A DNA stretch of 64,000 nt from Cardiocondyla obscurior. Taxonomy: Eukaryota > Arthropoda > Insecta > Hymenoptera > Formicidae. The first letter of the stretch is position 1. Each line of letters begins with the position of its first letter. The notes below the pieces were generated by a model. The model was not told where the DNA came from. It searched no databases and worked only from the letters and a program-made list of their open reading frames with translations. The position numbers and the translations under genes were made by a program. The stretch covers positions 620,001-684,000 of the forward strand of contig NC_091882.1 of assembly GCF_019399895.1 (NCBI RefSeq), written 5' to 3'. Below are positions 26,815 to 39,300 of this stretch, piece by piece.

Positions 26815-27503
26815 TATAAATAACGTATAAATTTTCATATTGTTATATTAACCGGAGGCATCTTACTTTTTAACAAAGTTCTTTGCTTCTACAGCAGAGG
26901 TAAAGCCTTGCCACTTTGCGGTAGGGATGTAATTTCTGTCCATGAATTGCTTCGCCCAATCTTTATCAGCCTCAATCTGAGCTGCTTTTTTCTGTGGTCC
27001 AAAACACTTGACACCCACGTTCTTTAGATCGTCCGCCAGTCCCTGAGCGAGAGGATCTTCTGGTCCAACCACTACTAAATCGATATTGTTTTCCTTGCTC
27101 CATTTGGCAACTGCCTGTAGAAAAGAATGACATGTAATCAAAAGACACGGTAGTGTTTCGTGTCAAATGCACGCATAGCGATATCGATCGTCTGCTTTAC
27201 GCGATTAGTATTACACGATTCTGCCAAAAAAAATTTAGGCAAAGATGTGATCTATACCTTAGTATTTTTTATTTTTAATTCAATCAGTTGCACTTTATCA
27301 ATCTCCTTGATGCCGACGTTTCCAGGAGTGACTAGAATTTCTTTCACCTACGTCAAAAAAATAGACCCTGTTAATCCGTGCTCGTAAAAGCTCACTTATT
27401 TTTGTAATATTTTTTGACATACCTTCGGCGACTGAGACAACTTCCAGCAAATAGCGTGTTCTCTGCCGCCACTGCCAATTACCAGAACCGTGTGCTGGGT
27501 CAT
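23077..27503 (-). CDS. GART: Trifunctional purine biosynthetic protein (GARS-AIRS-GART)
   Basis: This single chain catalyses steps 2, 3 and 5 of de novo IMP synthesis: GAR synthetase, GAR formyltransferase and AIR synthetase. Sixteen exons fit with consistent phases: 27423-27503, 27258-27347, 26867-27114, 26573-26772, 26206-26400, 25995-26125, 25675-25885, 25475-25610, 25186-25408, 24925-25119, 24568-24823, 24275-24478, 24036-24182, 23685-23953, 23352-23609 and 23077-23259. They give 1008 residues (human 1010). Residues 1-430 are the ATP-grasp GARS part (VLVIGSGGREHAICWKL, NTGGMGAYCP, EFNCRFGDPE). Residues about 431-772 are AIRS (GTDGVGTKLK, GGETAEMPDMYPEGEYDLAG, HITGGGLTENIPR). Residues about 807-1008 are the transformylase (VLISGSGTNLQ, CLAGFMRIL, NIHPSLLPSFKG). 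All key motifs are intact. The GARS-AIRS junction intron is only 66 bases. Confidence 0.98.
26780..26818. repeat. Poly(A)-(TA)n tract in a GART intron
   Basis: A run of A residues is followed by about ten TA dinucleotides within the intron between the third and fourth GART coding exons. Confidence 0.85.
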
Positions 27504-28723
27504 CTGCAAGTTAACAATATGCTTTACTGCCGACAAATACGTGAGCGTTTTGATAGAAATTATTAAAGTACCGACAGCGCTCGATAGTTTCCAAAATTAA
27601 TTATCTCAAATTGAAATCTTACCTTGCTTCTCGAGCACCGTAGACTCGATTCCGTGTTAGTTATTTACAGACAACGGTGACTATCCAAATAACACGCTGC
27701 CCGACCGCCTTTCGAGAACGAAACGTGGGATGCCACAGGTGGTCGGCGTGACCGGCTCGCAGACGGAAACACGATGACGAACTACGAGCGCCTATTCGGC
27801 CAATCGCACTTTACACTACGAAAGACAGCCAGGCCGGCACGATCTATCGCTCTCTGCGGGAGTTAATTTATGATAACTCGCGTATCTCTGGTCTGATGAC
27901 TTGAACGACCTTTCAGCAGGCAATTTAAATCCTCCCGGGAGAGATCATCGTATTGTAACGTATAAATAAACGCACACATCTTCAGCAGAACTAAAACTTG
28001 TTTCCTATTCCATGATTTCAAATGTTATTTTTATTTTATTTATGCATTTTTTAAATATTATATTGCTACTCGATTATTTAAACGTTGATCTTTCGAGAAA
28101 ATTGAAGGATTAATAACATATTTTGTACGTCTGTGCTAATGAATGTAAGGGTCACATTACAATACGAGAATTTTGTACAATAATCGTCGACGAAATAATT
28201 TCGAAATTATTTGACGGCCGTGAGGTCACGCACGTCATTCTTATCGCGTTTATTGCAACTTGTTTGCATTACGACGACCATCATAACGTAATTTCCATCG
28301 GTCCAAATTAATTTATCGTTACATTAAAAATAATTTTAAACGGCAGTTTTTTAGAAATTGTAGCAAATCCCAAGAACGTAATAAAAAATTACGGAGTAAA
28401 AGATAACGTTTTGTAGACAATTAGAAACGATATTAATATGTGTATAAAATGTATCAATTACAGCGCGTTAAACTATGTAGGAGTAAGATAAAAAAAATGA
28501 AAATTGGATGATCAAAATCGCATATTGACGGCATAAAATAAAATGTTACAGATCGCCTGAAGTTCGTTCACTCGATGATATTTTGTTTGCGCGACGTTTA
28601 ATGCACTCGAGATAAATACGACGATGCGTAATGATCGAAATAGCGTGACGTAACATTATTAAGACACCATCCTTTAGATAATATCAAAGACGCGGCGAAT
28701 GACCACTCAACAAAAGGTGGATC
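27504..28723. other. Intergenic region between divergent GART and Sdh subunit genes
   Basis: The part next to GART (27504-27900) is CpG-rich and probably holds the GART 5'UTR and promoter. The remainder is AT-rich, and the Sdh promoter should be close to 28.6-28.7 kb. No coding exon is supportable. Confidence 0.5.
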
Positions 28724-30424
28724 ATGTACACCGCCGTGAACCGTAATGCATCCACCATCAGCTTCTGGTCTTATAGACTAGCACGCCTTTGTAGATCGAG
28801 GTTGTCAACATCAGTTGACATCAAGAAAACCTCGACCAACGTGGACACAGCACAGGAACTTGCAAACATTGAGGCATGCAAAAATCCTCGAAAAGTTAGT
28901 TGCCCTGCCCGTAAAATGTTATATAAAGATCTTTCTTTCTCTTTCAATCGCACGGGAAAGTCTTCGAGTTCCTGAAATAAAAACAAAAGCTGTATATCTT
29001 AAATGTCATATTTTAAATTTATCATCAAGCTGCAGCCTTATTTTAAAATGTTAAAAAAAAAAAGAAAAATGAGAAATGCTAAAAGCTTTGCTACAACGAA
29101 CAAGTCTTTTCTTATAGGAAAATGAAGTTTTACCGCGGATTCAAATTGTACGTGTGTATCGATGGAATCCCGAAAGGCCGCAGGTGAGGCCGTACATGCA
29201 ACAGTTCAGCGTCGATTTGAACAAATGCGGCACGATGGTTTTGGACGTGCTGACTTTTATCAAGGCGCAGCATGACCCGACGTTATCCTTCCGGAGATCC
29301 TGTCGCGAAGGCATTTGTGGATGTTGCGCGATGAACATAGACGGCATAAATACTCTGGCGTGTATAACGTAACTCACCACTCTTTTGTATGATTAAGTTA
29401 AGCGGAATAAGAATATTATATTCTTTGAAATTGATCCCTGAAAACTTCGATAAATTCATGGTAATTTAATTCGCTACGATTAAAACGTCAGGATTTTAAA
29501 TATTTGGATTGAATCACTGACATCTTATATAAAAATTTATTTGAGTTTACTTTATAATTCACTTACAAAATATAAAATTTTAATTAATAAAAATTAATAA
29601 TTAAATTAATGTTTTCTATTATTAATAATTTAAATAATTATTTATTTATTATTTAACATTAAACTTAAACATTTTAATATAGTGCGAAATTACCTGAACT
29701 TTTAGAAAAGTAAAAGAATCTCCACAGCCGCTGGTGATCTATCCTCTACCGCATACATATGTGATTCGAGACTTAGTACCGGATATGGAACAATTCCTAG
29801 GACAATTCCAAAAAATCGATCTGTACCTAAAGCGATCAGGTGAAGACGATTATCTCGGTATGCGTCAAATTTTGCAAAGCCCGAAGGACAGAAGAAAACT
29901 CGATGGTTTGTACGAATGCATAATGTGTGGATGTTGCACATATTCATGCCCTCCTTACTGGTGGCTCGGTGACAAGTACTTGGGTCCTGCGGTACTTCTG
30001 CAGGTAACAAATATTTTTCCTACAACAAAAAAAATACAGATGCATCATTATTCACGTATGTACGTATTTATTCGCTTACATTTCTAGGCATACAGGTGGA
30101 TAATGGACTCGCGAGACATGGCACATAAAGAAAGACTAGCAAAATTACGTGACTTCTATTCAGTTTATCGATGCCAGACGATATTTAATTGCACTAAAAC
30201 ATGTCCAAAGGTGAATTTTAACCATTACCGTTAAATAAAAAAAAAAAAAAATAATAAAGAATCTAAAATTTAAGCTTACCCATTGCATAATATTGCTGTA
30301 TCTTCAACAGGGCTTGAATCCGGGAAAAGCAATAGCGGAATTGAAACGCTTGCTGGCCGGACTTACGAACAAAAGAAAGTCAGACCTTGATACAGCACTT
30401 CCTAATCCATGCAGGAAAGAGTAA
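28724..30424 (+). CDS. Succinate dehydrogenase iron-sulfur subunit, divergent (SdhB or SdhB-like)
   Basis: SdhB is the electron-transfer subunit of mitochondrial complex II. It passes electrons from the flavoprotein through 2Fe-2S, 4Fe-4S and 3Fe-4S clusters to ubiquinone. Five exons fit: 28724-28894, 29118-29368, 29706-30003, 30088-30210 and 30311-30424, giving 318 residues. The N-terminus is Arg/Ser-rich, like a mitochondrial presequence. The 2Fe-2S ligands are Cys119, Cys124, Cys127 and Cys139 in SCREGICGCCAMNIDG. The 4Fe-4S/3Fe-4S set is ECIMCGCCTYSCPPYWW plus NCTKTCPKGLNPG. All ligands are kept, but the near-invariant CGSC and NIGG read CGCC and NIDG, and the linker after the first cluster is unusual. 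I think it is a paralog like Drosophila SdhBL rather than the main SdhB, with moderate confidence. The stop overlaps a donor-like GAGTAAGT, so a further 3' exon is possible. Confidence 0.85.
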
Positions 30425-31181
30425 GTAAAAGTAAAAAAAAATATATGTCGTAAGATATTCATCTTTATTATGTACGGTGTTCATCATTCTAAATAAAGCA
30501 CTTTGTATACTTGAACACTAGAACAATTTTGTCATTAAAATAAATTTATAATTAAATGTATAAGATAAATTAAACCTACATTTTGTACGCTTACAGCATT
30601 AAACATAAAGCAGTCTTAGTCTCTTTTTATGAGTATTGCTATTCTTGAAACAGTAAAATTTTTAAACAAATGGTAATTGTAAGCTCGCACTTGATCGATC
30701 AACAATTTTTACAGTGCTTGTTGCTTATTTGCCATCTACACTAAGTCGTAGGATAAGTCGTAATACTGATAACTTCAAATGTTGTCAAATTGAGATGTCT
30801 GCAAATATCACGTAAAGTATTTTATCACAATATATGTCTCACTGGTCATAATTTTTAATGTATGAATTAATCGTAACACGTACTATTAATTTTAAATATA
30901 ATTAAACAAAATTAATATTATAAATTTTTATGTAGAATCTATTTGTTAGATTACTTTATGTAAGACTTTCGTAAAAACAACTACATATAAATTTTAAGAA
31001 GACTTTCTGTATTGAAATTGGTATTAAATCTATAAAAATATTTTTTTTTTTTTAATATGAGTTATTCTATGTGATAAATTGGTAACGTACAGCATATGTA
31101 TCACAACGTAGCAAAATGTCAGTAGGTATTTTTTTATCTTACTCGCGAAAGTTCTTCACTATCCCAAATTGTTCTTCTTTT
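30425..31181. other. Convergent intergenic region, Sdh subunit and lok 3' ends
   Basis: AT-rich DNA that should contain both 3'UTRs. I see no exon with protein similarity. Confidence 0.5.
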
Positions 31182-33062
31182 CTAATACAACCGCGGACGT
31201 TTTACACAGATATTCGAAGGCGGTATATTTTCGTCATTTTCTATATTTTCTACGTTTTCATTTCTAATCAATCTGTATACTTCGTTCCGCATATCTTTAT
31301 CTCTTAACCATGAATGGCATATAATTTGAGGTACAGTTATACGTGTCCTCGGATTCACAGTCATCATACGTTTAATCTGGAATAAGAAAATATTAATAAT
31401 TAATCACATTTAATAAATATCGATTATGTTACATACCAGATCTATAGCTTCCTGCGATACATGTCGAAAATTCGATGATCGAAAGTCGTACTGTCCAGTT
31501 CTGATATCCTGTTCTAAAGCAGTATTTTTAAAAGGAGTTGTGCCACTTAAACAGACATATAATATCACTCCTAAGCTCCAAACATCGACCTAAAAAAAAT
31601 TTTTTTTATTATAAATAATTATTAAATAATTGAGTGTCAAAATTTTTTTTATTATAATACGTAAATACACACTTGACTTGTATAAGAGCTGCGTCCTAAG
31701 GTTTCAAGAATTTCAGGGGCAACATACATAGGAGTTCCACAGAATGTTCTCATCATTGTATGGGCATCTACAAACTTAGACATACCAAAATCTGATACTT
31801 TTACTAAAGGCTTGTCCGTGTCATCTTTTAAAAGGATGTTTTCTGGCTGTTGAATTTTATTCTCTATTAAATAATTATATTAATATATATTCACATGAGA
31901 CATTAAACTAATGATTTACATTATACCTTCAAGTCCCTATGAGTAATGCCTTCTTTGTGAAGATAGTAAACGGCGAGTACAACTTGATAGAATATCAATT
32001 TTGCAGATGATTCAGATAGTTTACCTTTTTGTCTTATTCTATCAAACAGTTCACCTCCTTTCATTAACTCCAGAATAATGTACATGAAATCGGCTGTATC
32101 GTAAATATCCACCAAATTAATTATACAGGGCTGTAATAAATTCAAGCTTTTATTAATATCTAAAATATAAGTGTTGTAAAACAGATTGTTTAAACTTACA
32201 TGCTTCAATCTTTTTAATATTTCAACTTCATTTCTGATATTTGCTGGATTGTTAAGAATGTTTCCATCTCCACTACTAAAATAATTCTTCCGTATAATTT
32301 TCATAGCAAACGTTTCGGAGCCGTTCTTCGTAAATAGCAACCTTACTTCTCCACAAGCCCCGGCTCCCAGTTTACGACCAATCGCATATTTTTGTTGCAG
32401 TGCTACTGGCAATTCGCAAATTGAGTCGCGCAGATTTATGGACGTAAATGTGTAAACTAAAATTAAAAAAAAATTAATTACTATTATATCCACATAGTAA
32501 TTTCAGAATTAAGCTTTAATAAAAAGACAAGTACACAAACACATGCGATTAACTCTGGCTAAGTGTATCTTGGAGTTATGCCCGATAATGACGCGATTTC
32601 CTCGGCCGACGAGGTTTGCATCGACGTAAGTCCCATTGTGACTTTTATCTTCTAGATATACTACAATGTCGTTTTCAATACGTTCCTTATATATACAAAA
32701 GTGCACCTTGCTGAGTACATTTAACAATGAAGAATTGTTATCAACATCATTTAACGTTACAGAAATATCACAGCTCATAGAACGTCCACAGCTGTAACTT
32801 ATATCTCTCACCAGATCTGAAATAAATTCGATAAGCAAGAAAATTAGTCTGATTTCTGAAGGGACGCGTTTCTAACGTGTCGTTTATTGACGCAAAAAAT
32901 CGGTAAATCCTTACCCACACTTCTTAGATTACGCCGTGCAGACACCAGCCTTCCCCAGGCGACCAGCGTCGATTGCTGGCTCGGCGTGTCCTGGGACTGT
33001 GTCAATATACCATCCGCGTTCTGGGTGTCGGGCTGACTGGGTCCCGGTTCCTGCGACGCCAT
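31182..33062 (-). CDS. lok: Checkpoint kinase 2 (Drosophila loki)
   Basis: CHK2 is the nuclear Ser/Thr kinase activated by ATM after DNA double-strand breaks. Seven exons fit: 32915-33062, 32541-32816, 32200-32456, 31927-32130, 31673-31846, 31437-31589 and 31182-31376, giving 468 residues. Residues 1-30 hold six SQ/TQ sites (S3, S9, T13, T21, S23, S28), the expected ATM target cluster. The FHA domain (about 50-145) carries CGRSMSCD and SHNGTYVD. The kinase (about 166-430) has GAGACGEV, FAMKII, HRDLKPENILL, SDFGMSKF and the activation loop TMMRTFCGTPMYVAPE. The C-terminus VKRPRLY looks like a basic nuclear localisation signal. ATG 33062 is the first ATG in frame; the open frame extends further upstream without one. 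All catalytic residues are present. Confidence 0.97.
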
Positions 33063-36000
33063 ATCGTTGCGAGATAAAGAGTCGCTATTCAACGACTTGG
33101 CCAAAGAGCGTGTCGAGGACCACGAGAATGGGCTAACCCATCCCTACTTCGAAACTCGCCGATCCGCGAAAAGTTGATTGTCCAGGATCGCAAGAATGAC
33201 AGTTCCTCGAACAATATTTGCTTGCAAGTGACTTTACGTGATTTTGTGTCAGATGAATAATGAAATACTCCACAAACCAGAGAAATTCGACGAGCCGGCG
33301 ACACGACGCAGCTCCCAGGTAAACAATAGATCACGTACCGAAGCATACCGCGGCGCTCGCAATCCATCGTTCCCGCGTCGTGCTTTGAGAGTGTGCGTTA
33401 AGTGACCGATATTACCGACCATCGTATAACGCGCGCTTTTTATTATTAACAATTACAAATTTGTAAAAATTTTACATAAAAGACAAATATATCTGTTCAA
33501 TTAATAAAGTTTGTTAGTCTTTTAATTAGTTTCTTTTATAACACGTGGGCAATATCAACAAAATAAATCTTTTTTTTTTTAATAAAATTTAAATTGCACA
33601 AAATAAAGAGGCTCAATATTACCGCTACTAATGCTACTTTATAAAATTGTACGAGACTAGTAATTTTCCTACAAGGAGCACGCGTACCAGTTTTTAGGAT
33701 AACAATAAACGTCCGCCAGTCCTGTGTATCACAAATGACGAAGAATACTTTATTGTAAATCTACTTGTCGATACCATTATTACCCAAGCAGGTAGAAAGC
33801 GGAGTCGCAGAAGCCATCGTGACGGATCTTATGACAGGCGACGCTACAACATGACTTTTCGTACTTTTCTCTTCATCCTTTCTTCTCTCTCTTTTTTTTA
33901 TTATTTTTTTTTTTTTATTATTACATCATCTAAACACGTCACAGCGGTGTTTGAGTATGCGTCTCGCTTACAATGCTACGCTGCTACTTCTCTCTTTGTT
34001 CTATTGTACTATATAAAATACTGTCATGCACGTTGTCGATTAATATGCGGAGGGAAGGGTTCCTTAAACATACCGCTCTGAAGCCACGGAAATTTTTTCG
34101 GAGTACAACCGTTCGCGCGACCCTAGACGCATACTCGGACAACGGATTGATACCTGCAAAACGTAGAAAAAGAAATTATGCCGTCCCGAACACACGAAAT
34201 GTAGGTGGATGACACTTGCAGCACATAACGATCTCATTGACAACTCTGTTTATTATTCACCAAAATAATTTAGTACCACATTAATTGAGGGGTACTTCTT
34301 CACGGGCGAGGGGGGGAGGGGAAAAATGGTTGGAGGATTTGTCGTCTCGTAGTCGGTTGAATGAACAGTAGGAGAAGGTAGCGATTCGGTAATTAAGTAT
34401 TGAAAAAAAAATCATCCTTAATTAAACGATTATCAATTACTGATTCCTCTTTCTCTCTTTTGCGTATCGCACGTTTTATATACGTGCTCGAGTGTTCCTT
34501 CTTATTTCGAATGCCTGAAAAATCGGACGCCTTGCCTCTTGTATCTGCGTGTGCGTGTGAGTGTGTGTGTGTCGTGTATGTACGCGCTTATTTGTTGCGG
34601 GTATGTGTATCGATTATTAACTTCGCAGTTCTCGCCGAAGTTTCTTTTATCCTTATCCGCCTCCACTATCGTCTACATAATATCTGCGCTATCGCTAACA
34701 CTAGTTAGAACTAAAAGATACAACTAGTACCATCTTCTCACTGGAAACCACGCAATGAACTACGCGCTTCTAAAAACTTTCACACGTTACGCCTCGCGGT
34801 CTCCTCTCCAATCTGCTCCACTCGGATGCTCCAATCTCAGTCATCGCATTCTCTAGATTCGGCCGCCCGTCGTAACATTCTTCTCGTTAACGCATCCTGA
34901 TCGCAACGCCAGATATGTGCCAGAAGAATTTCCCATTGCCGTTCTACATTCCGGTTGTTCTTTCAATTCCAGATGATTTTCCGATTCGTTTCTACGTTGC
35001 GTTTTAAAATAAATGAGATTTTGGACGCTACGGCGTTGTATCGTTCTCATTTAACTCCGATCGACGGTCGTTCGAATCGAAGAGATTCTGATTTTGTCCC
35101 TGAACATGTGTAAATTTAATCAAGTTCCAAAGAGCCATGCCATTTCCAGAAAATCCGATCTACGCATGAACACGTAACATAGTAATTCCCTAAGACAGTT
35201 TTTGCCACTTTTTGTTCATCTATCATTGTCATCCGATTTATATATTACTCGCTACATTAGAGTACGTGTCCCAGAAAACGGTAATTATTAATGCGGCAAA
35301 TGTGATAATAACTCAGGACACACGTGAGCCGACATTAGACGATCATTAACACTCGATACTTGTATGGTAAAAAGTCACTGTGTGTCTATACATGTGTATG
35401 TACGTGTATGTGTGTAAAATATGTATTTGTGTATTTGCGGGTAATATATATACTTACATATATATATAATATATATATTTGAGTAAAGAAGGAGCAACAT
35501 CTTTCGTTTTCTTAAGAACTCTCGAGGAGAGCGCGCGGACAATTACAAGTGACAACGGAATCATTTGCTGTCATAGTTACGCGGTGGTGACGCCACAGCC
35601 GAAATGTTCGCCACTGCCGACAGAAAGTTTAAGAGATTCGCGTTCTTGCGTAAGGGTTCATAATCGAGGAGGACGATCCTCTTCGCTCGTGTACGTGTAT
35701 GCGTGTACGTGTGTGTACGATCGGCTGGTAACTAATACTTTAACGGATACATTGCATAAGCAGGCGAAGAGAGTAAGAGTAAATCAAAGGCGAGTTATAC
35801 GACTCGTCAACGACATTGAATTTTGCGCTGCGAGCAAAAAACGCGTGTATATATATGTACAGAATAATGCCTACTACAATTGCACAACTGCCTAAAGAAA
35901 TATAACTCTTGTAATTGTATATGGCATTAGTGGCCTACGGTTACCGTAGGTGATCCGTAATGAGAACTCGTGGAAGCGTCCTCTCGATCGTTTGATCCCC

Positions 36001-36303
36001 GTAATCGTTTTTTCGATTCACTCTCCTCGAATAGTGCAGTTCATTGCCGTAAAACGATGTACTTTATAATATAATTACTAATTATACTTTATTTTATAAA
36101 TTAATTAAAGAGCTCTTAACCATACGTGTTTATGTGTGTTTATGTATAATAATAATATTAATATTAATAGCATATGTACGATAACTTTTGTAGCAGCTTA
36201 CTCTTTCGGCCGATTCCATTAAAATGGATGCGTCTTTTCTCTCGTTTTATACTTCCGTTCGCTTCCGTATACGACGTCCGACGGAAAATCTAAAATTCGG
36301 TGA
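33063..36303. other. lok promoter side and probable long Lis-1 3'UTR
   Basis: The part up to about 33.4 kb is CpG-rich and should hold the lok 5'UTR and promoter. From 36303 leftward lies sequence downstream of the Lis-1 stop, with AATAAA on the minus strand at 36088-36093 (about 210 bases after the stop) and further AT-rich runs. Long T runs near 33890-33915 and a GT-rich stretch at 34550-34575 are simple repeats. No coding exon is supported on either strand. Lis-1 mRNAs often have long 3'UTRs, so this gap may be largely transcribed; that is inference. Confidence 0.5.
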
Positions 36304-39300
36304 CTAGCGGCACTCCCAAATCTTCACCGTTTGATCGACGCTCCCGGTGACCACGTAAGGATGATTCTTGTGGAAATCTGTAACGAATTGCATGTACACG
36401 TGACAAACAAATTGATAATGATATCATTACCTGACTTATTTGATAGATTAATAATTAAATCGGATAAATGTTGCATAAATTGAATAAAAGATAAAGAAAA
36501 AAAAAAAATGCACGAACCAACAGAAGTGCAGAAGTGAAGGTGCGCTTCGAGCGTCTTCATCACTCGCTTATTACGCGTGTCCCAGACTCGCAGCGTCTTA
36601 TCGTCGGATGCGCTGACGATAAACTTGCCACCAGGATGGAAGACGATGCATCGCACCCAGTTGTCGTGCCCGATAAGGCTAAAAAGACATACTCCAGCGC
36701 CGACGTCCCACACACGGATCATCTTGTCTCGTGAGCCGGAAGCAAGGAAAGGCCCTTCATGCGCGCCCTTGTTGTCCGCTCCGGCTGCCGCATTGATCGA
36801 CGCTCTCGCGTTTTCCGGCGCCCATGCGATGCACTCCACCACATGTTCGTGTTCTCTGAACTCAACCTAGCGAGCCCAAACGACGTTGCGTTACGAACAA
36901 ACATTAAGCAAGTTTTAAAAGAGAATAAGAATCGACTGAATTACCTTTGTTTCCTTCGTCGCTATGTGCCACACTCGAACAGTTTGATCGTTGGAGCAAC
37001 TGGCAATGAGCTCACCGCAAGGGCTGACTCGCGCCATTCTCACCCACTCTCTGTGCCCTGTAAGCGTCTTAACACAGTACCCTGTCGCCACTTCCCAGAT
37101 TTTAATGCTCTTATCCCTGGAGGCGCTCACAACGAAGTCACCCTGCGGCATGAACGCGACCGAGTTGACGTTGTGATCGTGACCGTGCATGGTCTTGACA
37201 CAAGCAAACGACTGATGGAAATCCCACAGCTTGATGGACATGTCCGCGCTGCAGGAAGCGAGCAGCTTGCCCGAGACATCAAACGCGATGTCCTGCACAC
37301 TGTCGGTGTGGCCCTTCAACGTTCTTTCGAAATCGCCGCTTTCAAAGTCCCATACCTTAAAGGATACAAGACGAATATATTAAAAATAGTATTTCCAGTT
37401 TAAAACTTAATTAAAAAAGCCCAGTTTTACAAGCAAACATTGTTGGCCACTTGCGTGCTCTCTCACCTTAATGGTCGCATCTTCGCTGGCAGATACTACA
37501 AGACTAAAAACCGGATGAAAAATAACTCTATTAATAGGAGCTCTGTGTCCGGATAGGCAGAACTTCTCCGGCGGCCTCGGTATCCATTCGGATGGCGATC
37601 TCTTGCCGCGCGTTGGTGCGCCTTCTATGAATTCCTTCTCAGCCTCGGAAAGTTTGGATTCCAGTTCCATTACCTGCAATGGATTACAATGTGAGTGTTC
37701 ATAAAAACTCGATTAATGTAACACACTGTTAAAACGTCATAATAATAAAATAAAAAAAAAATTAAAATAAAGACGTCTTACCTTTTTCTGCAATCGTATA
37801 ACTGAAGTCCACTTTTTCTCCAAGAGGCCTCCGTACTTCCTTTCCACTTCTCCCGGCATATCGGCTTCTTTCTTAAACGCCTCCAATGCATCTTGGTAGC
37901 CATTCGTGCTAAGGTAATCCGCGATCGCCTTATTTCTAAAAACATAAATTAGTTTCTTTTTACGATGAATGCGGAAACGTAGCGGGGAAAAAGTCGTGCT
38001 GTTCTTAATCGGTTTATTAATTCAGATATAAATAATATTCGAGGTTTTAGATGATTTCCTTCAAACTTTCTTGCTCGAGTACCTGCAGCTTTCTTACAAA
38101 GTAACAAGACCACGAGAGGATAGGAGAGAGAAGACGTGTGTGTTAGGTGATAGCTTTAATCGCCGATTGTTCCGCGTTGGCGTCGACCGCAGCCGCTTGT
38201 TTATGACGCGGAGATAAAGATAAAATGCCGTACCTGCGATCCAACACAATGAACGGGGAGAGAGAGGAGGCCGTGAGGCAGGTTGGATACGTGGGAAAGA
38301 GATTGAAAGTCGGGCAAACTTGTGCCAGGGTGAAAGGCCTCGAGACGGCCGTTCGTCTCTATCCACCTGACTACTCCACGTGACGGTAAATTATCGCTCG
38401 CGTGGTGCCTCGCGATCTCTGTTTCGCGCGTCTAACGTGCTTAACACGTGGTGCGTAGGAGCGACTCGCTCGTGTAATGGGAAAGGAAAAAGATAGAGAA
38501 CAAGACCGTTTTGTCTTGGCAGAAAGCTAAATCACGCGCCGGCCACTTCCGCTATTCGCCTGCACTGCAATTCCGTAGGCTCGTTCGACATTCGTTTTAA
38601 TCAATGAAGAAACGTTCGGATTCCGCGACGCGATTCCAGCCGAGAGTTGAAACAAAGCACGCTGATAAGAAAAAAAAATGATTCACACTGTTATATTTAT
38701 ATACATGTTCATTAAGCGCTTTTAAGGCAAGAATACGTGTAAAAAAAAATTATCTTGTCAACGGAGAGAAATTTCCATTTATAATAATGTAATTTGAATG
38801 CGTAGTACTGATTGAAAAAAAAACACTTAAGGTCGTGTAAAAACAGACCAGTAGGCTTTATCAGTCGTCAGCCGATACCAAGGCAAATTTGAACTTTGCA
38901 TGAGTGATAGTAAAGCTGACGTTAAACTGGTAAAACAGTTCGAAGACTGAAAGTTATAAAAATGGAAAATAATCTTAGCTCGCAAACGACACGCTACTCT
39001 GCCCAGTTTATTTCTTCCTGCCTGCATCTCGAAGCCTACTTAATCAATTTTAAGGCATGTTCTTTTTTTATTTACACGCTGAACATTAAGGACAAAGAAG
39101 CGTAAAAAAAAAATTCTCACGTTTGAAAACTGTGCTGGGTAATTGAGACTTAAGTGTCCCAAAGATAAAAGAATCGAAACGTGTTAATAGGGTCTAAAAA
39201 TAAAGATGCATTCACCGCTAATTGCTTTCTAGTGTTCAATTAACTTAGAATGGCGCAACGCATAGGCCTATGGACGTCATACTGTGATCCGCGGCGGCTA

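Noticed and set aside
35479..35895. Plus-strand frame of 138 codons in the Lis-1/lok gap
   Set aside because: Starts from a non-ATG codon, contains GT-rich simple repeat translation, and has no similarity.
36534..37403. Plus-strand frames of up to 214 codons over Lis-1
   Set aside because: Antisense shadows of the Lis-1 WD40 exons, crossing its introns.
38094..38366. Minus-strand frame of 90 codons in the Lis-1 intron
   Set aside because: It is in the Lis-1 orientation but has no phase-compatible splice sites, and the family needs no exon between the 38-base exon and the LisH exon.
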